From Scytalidium lignicola (lineage: Eukaryota; Ascomycota; Leotiomycetes), in assembly GCA_002812745.2 (NCBI GenBank), contig NCSJ02000004.1:248001-312000 (forward strand): a DNA stretch of 64,000 nt. Reading direction: 5' to 3'. The translations under genes and the position numbers were made by a program. Below the pieces are notes generated by a model. The model was given only the letters and a program-made list of their open reading frames with translations. It was not told the origin of the DNA and ran no database searches. Shown in pieces: positions 58,899 through 64,000 of the stretch (positions within the stretch are counted from its first letter, which is position 1; every line of letters begins with the position of its first letter).

Positions 58899-61053
58899 TT
58901 ATATTCGTACATGTTCTGCTTTCCTCAAAGACATCTCCTCGAATTGGATAGCCTTGGCTGCAGCACGGCTCTTATGTTGTACATGTGCCAACAGCCTCAA
59001 ACATCCCGAAGGAGTCATCCCTTCTATACGTCGTGCTTGTCCTACTGATTCTGGCCTTGTTTGGCGAAGGAGATCTTTCTCATGCATTGATAATCCATGC
59101 ACTTGATCATAATCCAGGTCCACCGGAAGCTTCAGGTGCTCATCCTTCTCAAACACCTTCATAGCAGCTCTCTGTTGTTTTACATATGGTGCGTATACAG
59201 CCTCGATTTCAATTCGCTTTCGAATGCGCTCTGGATAGCTCATAATTTCGGGGACTTGGCTTGCCATATTTTCTATGGTCACGCCTGAGAGACGCAAAAC
59301 GTCAAAAGCGGTCCTTCTAGTCGAGTCGTTGCCAACTCTAAAGCCGGCCGCAATCCAACCTGGAGAACTAGACTGCGTCCGTAGCAGAGCTGACCGGAGT
59401 TGGTCCATCTGGGCTACTTCGTCGGAAAAGCTGGCCCATCGCTTGTCCCCAACGGCACCGACTTCTCTGCCCTTCGTTGTGAGACGTAAATCCGCGTTGT
59501 CAGCACGTGAACTCATTCGATATTCACTTCGGGAAGTAAACATGCGATATGGCTCTGATACTCCTTTGGTTATGAGATCATCAACCATAATGCCGATGTA
59601 ACCATCGCCTCTAGATAGAACTAGAGGAGCCTTGGATTGGGATGCTAACGCGGCATTAATCCCAGCGATAATACCTTGCGCAGCAGCCTCTTCATATCCA
59701 GTAGTTCCATTGATTTGGCCTGCCAAGAACAGCCCCCGAATAGCTTTTGTCTCAAGAGTGGATTTCAAACTTCTTGGGTCGACGTAGTCGTACTCCACAC
59801 CATAACCAGGCTGCAGCATAGTCACATTTTCGAGACCCTTAATAGTCTTTAGTAACTGCTCCTGGGCTTCCGCAGGAACAGTCATTGAAATCCCATTGGG
59901 ATAGATTATTTGGCTATCAAACCCCTCGGGTTCAAGCCAGACAATGTGCCTATCCTTATCAGAGAATCGTATGACTTTTGATTCCAACGATGGACAATAA
60001 CGTGGACCCTTGACTGTCTCTCGAATATGAATTGACTTGTCAAGATTAGCTTTAGCGATATCATGTGTCGCCCGATTTGTGTATGTAGCATAGCAAAGCA
60101 ATTGATCTTGCACCGCCACCTTCTCATTGAGGAAACTGAATGGCATCGGAGGATTATCTCCTGACTGGGCATCGAGGATGTCAAAATTGATGGTCTTCTT
60201 ATCCAGACGTGGCGGTGTACCAGTCTTTAGCCTGCCAAGTTTAAAACCTGCATCCTTTAGGGACTTACTCAATCCAAAAGTTGCAGCTTCATCCATGCGG
60301 CCAGCGGGATAAGCCTGCAGACCGATATGAATCTCACCACCTAGAAAGGTGCCTGTTGTAATCACAACGTGGTTAGTTGGTATGATCTCACCCGACTCCA
60401 AACGCACGCCAGTGATCTTGCTTCCTGGTGTGTGTTCATCGTGGGAAACGATAATGTCAGCAACGCTTCCCGCCAGTATAGAGAGATTAGGATACGCTTC
60501 GAGTTCTTCGCGCATATATTTCTTGTATAGGCTGCGATCAATTTGTGCACGCGGGCCCTATCTAGACATTAGTTTGAAGTCATCAAACTTGGCTAAATCT
60601 TCAACATACCCAGACTGCAGGGCCTTTTTTGCGGTTTAAAACTTTGAACTGCACACCGGCCTTGTCTATGATGCGCCCAGCAACTCCATCTAACGCATCG
60701 ATCTCACGCAACATTGTTCCCTTTCCAATTCCCCCAAAACTTGGGTTACAAGAACAGACTCCAATATTGTCAAGCTTCGGGGTTATAAGGGCAGTTCTAG
60801 CCCCAGTCCTAGCAGCGCCTGCGCATGCCTCCGAGNCTGCGTGCCCACCGCCAATGACAATGACATCGTATGGCCTATTCAGTAGTTAGATGAAAACCCT
60901 TGAGATGAAGTTCTGGGGAGGGTGAATTTTGAATTACGTTGAACCGGAAGTTAGATTGGCAAAACTTCTCCTATGCTGTTTGAAGTGTTGGGCATAATGT
61001 TGGGCCTTTAAATGCCGTAATACACACGGCCGGGCGACAGCAGATCGTTCCAT
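58899..61053 (-). CDS. MTO1: Mitochondrial tRNA wobble-uridine modification enzyme Mto1 (GidA/MnmG family)
   Basis: FAD protein that, with Mss1, installs the carboxymethylaminomethyl group on U34 of mitochondrial tRNAs. Exon 1 starts at 61053 with [20 protein letters not shown], a basic presequence. Exon 2 begins [12 protein letters not shown], the FAD-binding motif. The N at 60836 falls in a GNC codon where relatives have Gly (GGGHAGSEA). [67 protein letters not shown] and [20 protein letters not shown] are family blocks. The C-terminal helical domain contains [20 protein letters not shown] and [17 protein letters not shown]. The intron near 60560-60610 joins PAVW to GPRA. About 670 residues. 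Confidence 0.95.
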
Positions 61054-61836
61054 TGCTTGCTAGGAGTATAGAGAAACATTCAAAAATATTTATCAAATCT
61101 AGTTAGACGTGGCGCAGCATATCTAAGTGGGATACACTGTGGCTAAGCAGCCTAAGCTTTCCCGTACGTAAGTACTTACGTACAAGTTCAGGCCCGAAAA
61201 TCAGTTTATAGATATGTCTCCGAGAACCTCTGAATGCATACTTTGGTTTACTATGTGGTATTGCCGTATGTCGCACTGCCCTTATTTAACCAATATTATG
61301 TGATATGATGTGAATTAAAGACTAATAACATATTTACATTCGTGGGTGCCATTTCAAGCTTCTACATAAATATATTATCAAACCTTAGTTATGAGACAAC
61401 CAAAAAAAACAAACCACCTGCTACCTTGGGTGGGATTTATGCCAACCTTCCTAATCCACCTAAACCAAATCTTTCGTCTCCACTAATTTATAATAAGAAA
61501 AGTGTCTGCAGAAGTGCTGTGAGTCCGTATAACTGAATAGAAGAAGTAGAGGAAAAATGGCGCAACACCCATTCGCTCGCTGATGATAACAGCTCTAACT
61601 GTAACGAATTCATATGCATATTCTCAATAATGCCCCTTGAATGAAAGTTTGACTGAGATATCCTCGAGGAACCCATGTCTATTAAACAGAATGCAGCCAA
61701 TGCCAGAAGCAGAAACATTATGGTCGTAACCAAATACTTGTGACCAACCAGAACGCCCATCATCATTATCACCTGTGAAAACACTTAGTGATTAGCCCCA
61801 TTTTGCTGCCTAATCAGTTTATTATTCATGTCTTCT
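61054..61836. other. Intergenic
   Basis: Promoter of MTO1 and 3' flank of the PNRC-like gene. A hydrophobic 98-codon frame on the minus strand at 61488-61784 has no family resemblance. A perfect palindrome lies at 61164-61183. Confidence 0.5.
61164..61183. repeat. Perfect 20-bp palindrome
   Basis: GTACGTAAGTACTTACGTAC is its own reverse complement. It sits about 110 bases upstream of the MTO1 start. The half CTTACGTAC recurs near 22481. It could be a protein-binding site or a repeat end. Confidence 0.8.
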
Positions 61837-63334
61837 CTATTGATAGGTAGGAGCTCTGCTACCAGTATAATTCGGTATCGTTACCGTTGGATCTGTTACA
61901 GTGCCAATAGCGGAGTTGTCAAGACCCCTATTTCCCGTCGGGTCCAGTTTCAATAACCTGCGTAGGCTTTCCTCCATCCCTTGAAGATCTGCATTGGTAG
62001 ATCTAGCTGTTGTTCTATTCGATGGAATCTGAACTGGAGAAGACGAATGGGAATAAAATCCCGTGGTAGGATTATTTGGATTTGAAATATGATTTGAATA
62101 CATTCGGGAAGGTGTCGGGGAATTTAGGTAGGTGTTATCGTGATCATTCTGAGTTCGAGTCGGTGTTATGTTCAACTCTTTTCGTAGTCCTGACATTCGA
62201 CTAGACGTAACTGGAAGGTTTAAATTTCTATTTTCTTGTGTGCCAGTGAAATTGGTATTTTGCAACAGCTGAGACATTGCAGCTCTAGTGTTTTCGGCTT
62301 GAGGAGGGTAAGTGCGATGGTGAGGAGATGATGCAGGTGTAAGCGACGATGAATTATAGCTCGAATGATGTGTGGTTGAAGATGGTAGTGATAAGCCTGA
62401 GAATAAGTATGCTTTGAGGGCTTCGGCGTTATCGACTGTTCGTTGAGTGTCTTGAGAAGGGGGTGGAAAGCGCTGACGTGGGGTGTTCGCCGATCGAGCA
62501 GCATTAATCCTCTCAGCATACGGTGTGGAGAATGCCGGACCAAAAGGGGTATCATTGTTGCCTGAACTATCTAACTCCAGAGCAAACATACCACTTGCAG
62601 AGTTTCTGGAGTAATGTCCCTTGTGAGCTCGAGATGGACTTAAAGATGATGGAGAAGTATGACCATCAGAAACAGGACCGGATGGAGGAGCAAACGGACT
62701 TCCAGATACAGTAATATCATGAATGGAGCTGGCACTACGTACTCGTGCTTTCTCCTCCCTGTCCGCTCTGAAGAAGAAGTCGAGCGGAGACTCTTNCCCC
62801 CCCCAATCGATTGCCGATCAGTGGCCTAGAAGGGGGACTTGAAGGGTTGCTGCTATTAGGGGAAGAACTATCCTCTGCAGGCTTTGATCCTATTCCCAAG
62901 GGGGAATCAGGTACGGACTTCGAATAGAAACTTGGAATTGGAAGGGCTGAAGGTGCTGGTGAGGCGTGAAAGGTCGCCCCTGCAAAAGCTGCTGTTGGCG
63001 TGTTTATTGTTTTCCCTTGAATGATTTTGGTCCCAGATTGTGTCCCATTTGCTGGAGGAGTATTCTGATCAATTTTTGTTATTGCTGGGGATGTCATGGT
63101 ATTCCTTTGCTGATTTCTATTTCTTGATCTTTGTTTTGAGCCACCTTCGTCTGCGCTTAACACTGCCCTATTCTGAGAGGTTTGCGGAAACTGATGGGTT
63201 CGTCGAGGAGTTCTCGGTGGTGTGGTGGGTTGGGATAGCTTATTCATATCTAACTGAGTGTTCTGGTAGCTGCCCCGTAAGTTGCGGCGTTGGGGGTGGC
63301 GATTATTTTGAGGAGATGCTATCGAAGACGACAT
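61837..63334 (-). CDS. Low-complexity protein with PNRC/Edc-like decapping motif
   Basis: Serine-, proline- and asparagine-rich protein, probably disordered. SALPIPSFYSKSVPDSPLG resembles the short proline-rich motif (PNRC/Edc1/Edc2 type) that binds the decapping protein Dcp1, so a role in mRNA decapping is possible but inferred. The conserved-looking ESPLDFFFRADREEKAR and, near the C-terminus, GMEESLRRLLKLDPTG follow. The frame is broken at 62796, where N precedes eight C. Omitting the N gives TTG GGG GGG GAA GAG on the minus strand and 1497 nt in total, exactly 499 codons. The start MSSSIASPQNNRHPQRRNLR is the first Met. Two frames would otherwise be called as two proteins. Confidence 0.8.
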
Positions 63335-64000
63335 GACTTCAGTTAAAATTAGAGATCTCTTTTTCCGGCTAATAAATAAGGTATCCTGGAGATGATTTTT
63401 ATGAGAGATATGAATTAATATTGCGGGAGAGGCTAGAGTACTGGGTCGTGGAAGCGCGCGTTGTTGGTTCTTGCAAAAGGCTGAGGCTGAAGCCTAGTGG
63501 GATGATATCGAATAACTCAGGATGATCGAATTCCACGGTGTTTTGCGATTGGTTTTTTTATGAATGTTTGTATATTTGAAGCTCGTGGAAGATGTTGAGA
63601 ACATAGCGTCTGGGCGTGGATTCGTGGTTGTGTGATGTGTAGCAGGATGGACAACACAGGTCGGGCCCCGCGCTTACTGTAAGGTCATCGTTCCCAGTCG
63701 ATCGTGGAATGGCCAGGCTGAATTCAGATATATGAGTCACGTGTGCTATTCAAAGACAGCCCGAGCTACCGCCACCACTCGGAGTTCGCTATCACCTATC
63801 ATATTAACTGACGTCCTTATTGTGTTCTCCAGTTTGCTTTAACTTTATAACACGTTGACGCCAGTAGTTGGGTTTTGGTATTGTTGATTTGTAATATTAG
63901 TTCGCGAATACTTAATTTTATCCTTTCTACACTTCTATTCACCACCTCTCGGGTAGGCTTCGATTTGCCCCACATTCAAAACAGCACAGCCAAAACCACC
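63335..64000. other. Intergenic, window edge
   Basis: Upstream region of the PNRC-like gene. The last 100 bases are pyrimidine- then CA-rich, like a 5' leader of a plus-strand gene beyond the window. No coding exon can be supported. Confidence 0.5.

Noticed and set aside
60836..60836. N at 60836 as another homopolymer insertion
   Set aside because: No homopolymer follows, and the base is needed: GNC fits the conserved Gly of the FAD motif in MTO1.
61488..61784. Hydrophobic 98-codon frame that might be a membrane protein
   Set aside because: Low-complexity AT-rich DNA often gives such frames. There is no family resemblance and no splice partner.
1..64000. A new defence, mobile or biosynthetic system
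   Set aside because: All recognised genes are conserved single-copy eukaryotic housekeeping families. I found no transposase, polyketide or peptide synthetase, reverse transcriptase or repeat array to support such a claim.

Overview
The window is nuclear DNA from a filamentous ascomycete (Pezizomycotina). Evidence: about 25 protein genes on both strands, most split by 47-60 nt introns with GTAAGT/GTATGT donors and CTAAC/CTGAC-like branch sites; AT-leaning intergenic DNA; and fungus-only families (ERMES Mmm1, MIPC-type mannosyltransferase, Vrg4-type GDP-mannose carrier, Hap5). Protein style fits Leotiomycetes best, but this is an impression, not a phylogeny. I recognise no transposase, reverse transcriptase, secondary-metabolite cluster, tRNA, rRNA or CRISPR array. 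It reads as a conserved housekeeping region.

Layout. 0.4-2.8 kb: a small Spo12-like gene and a peroxisomal acyl-CoA dehydrogenase, both on the minus strand. 3.4-14 kb: ribosome and RNA genes, namely the divergent pair LSG1/LTV1 (60S and 40S biogenesis), then SAC3 (mRNA export) and CBF5 (pseudouridine synthase). 14.5-20.3 kb: a GT32 inositolphosphoceramide mannosyltransferase, MMM1 and the GDP-mannose transporter. 21-28 kb: a phosducin-like protein, a gene-free stretch with a perfect 29-bp inverted repeat, acireductone dioxygenase, a short-chain dehydrogenase, a Derlin and the centromeric histone CENP-A. 28.5-39 kb: aminopeptidase P, an importin-13-type karyopherin and a SUN-domain (Slp1-like) protein. 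39.5-48 kb: a Mei2-like RNA-binding protein, the exocyst subunit Sec15 and Hap5. 49.9-61 kb: a run rich in mitochondrial genes (uS10m, mitochondrial TrpRS, TDP1, cardiolipin synthase, MTO1). 61.8-63.3 kb: a low-complexity protein with a PNRC/Edc-like motif.

The clearest non-gene signal is technical. Twelve N characters occur, and eleven sit immediately left of a homopolymer on the plus strand. In the three genes where it can be tested (importin, TDP1, PNRC-like protein), deleting the N restores the reading frame. Two other genes, CENP-A and LSG1, carry a one-base excess in an unmarked A10 or T9 run. Five intact genes would therefore be mis-called from this sequence as given.

I found no convincing new biological system. 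The most interesting biological leads are stopless introns of length 3n in CBF5, the GDP-mannose transporter and SEC15, the mitochondrial gene run, the LSG1/LTV1 divergent promoter, and the MITE-like palindromic repeat near 22.3 kb.
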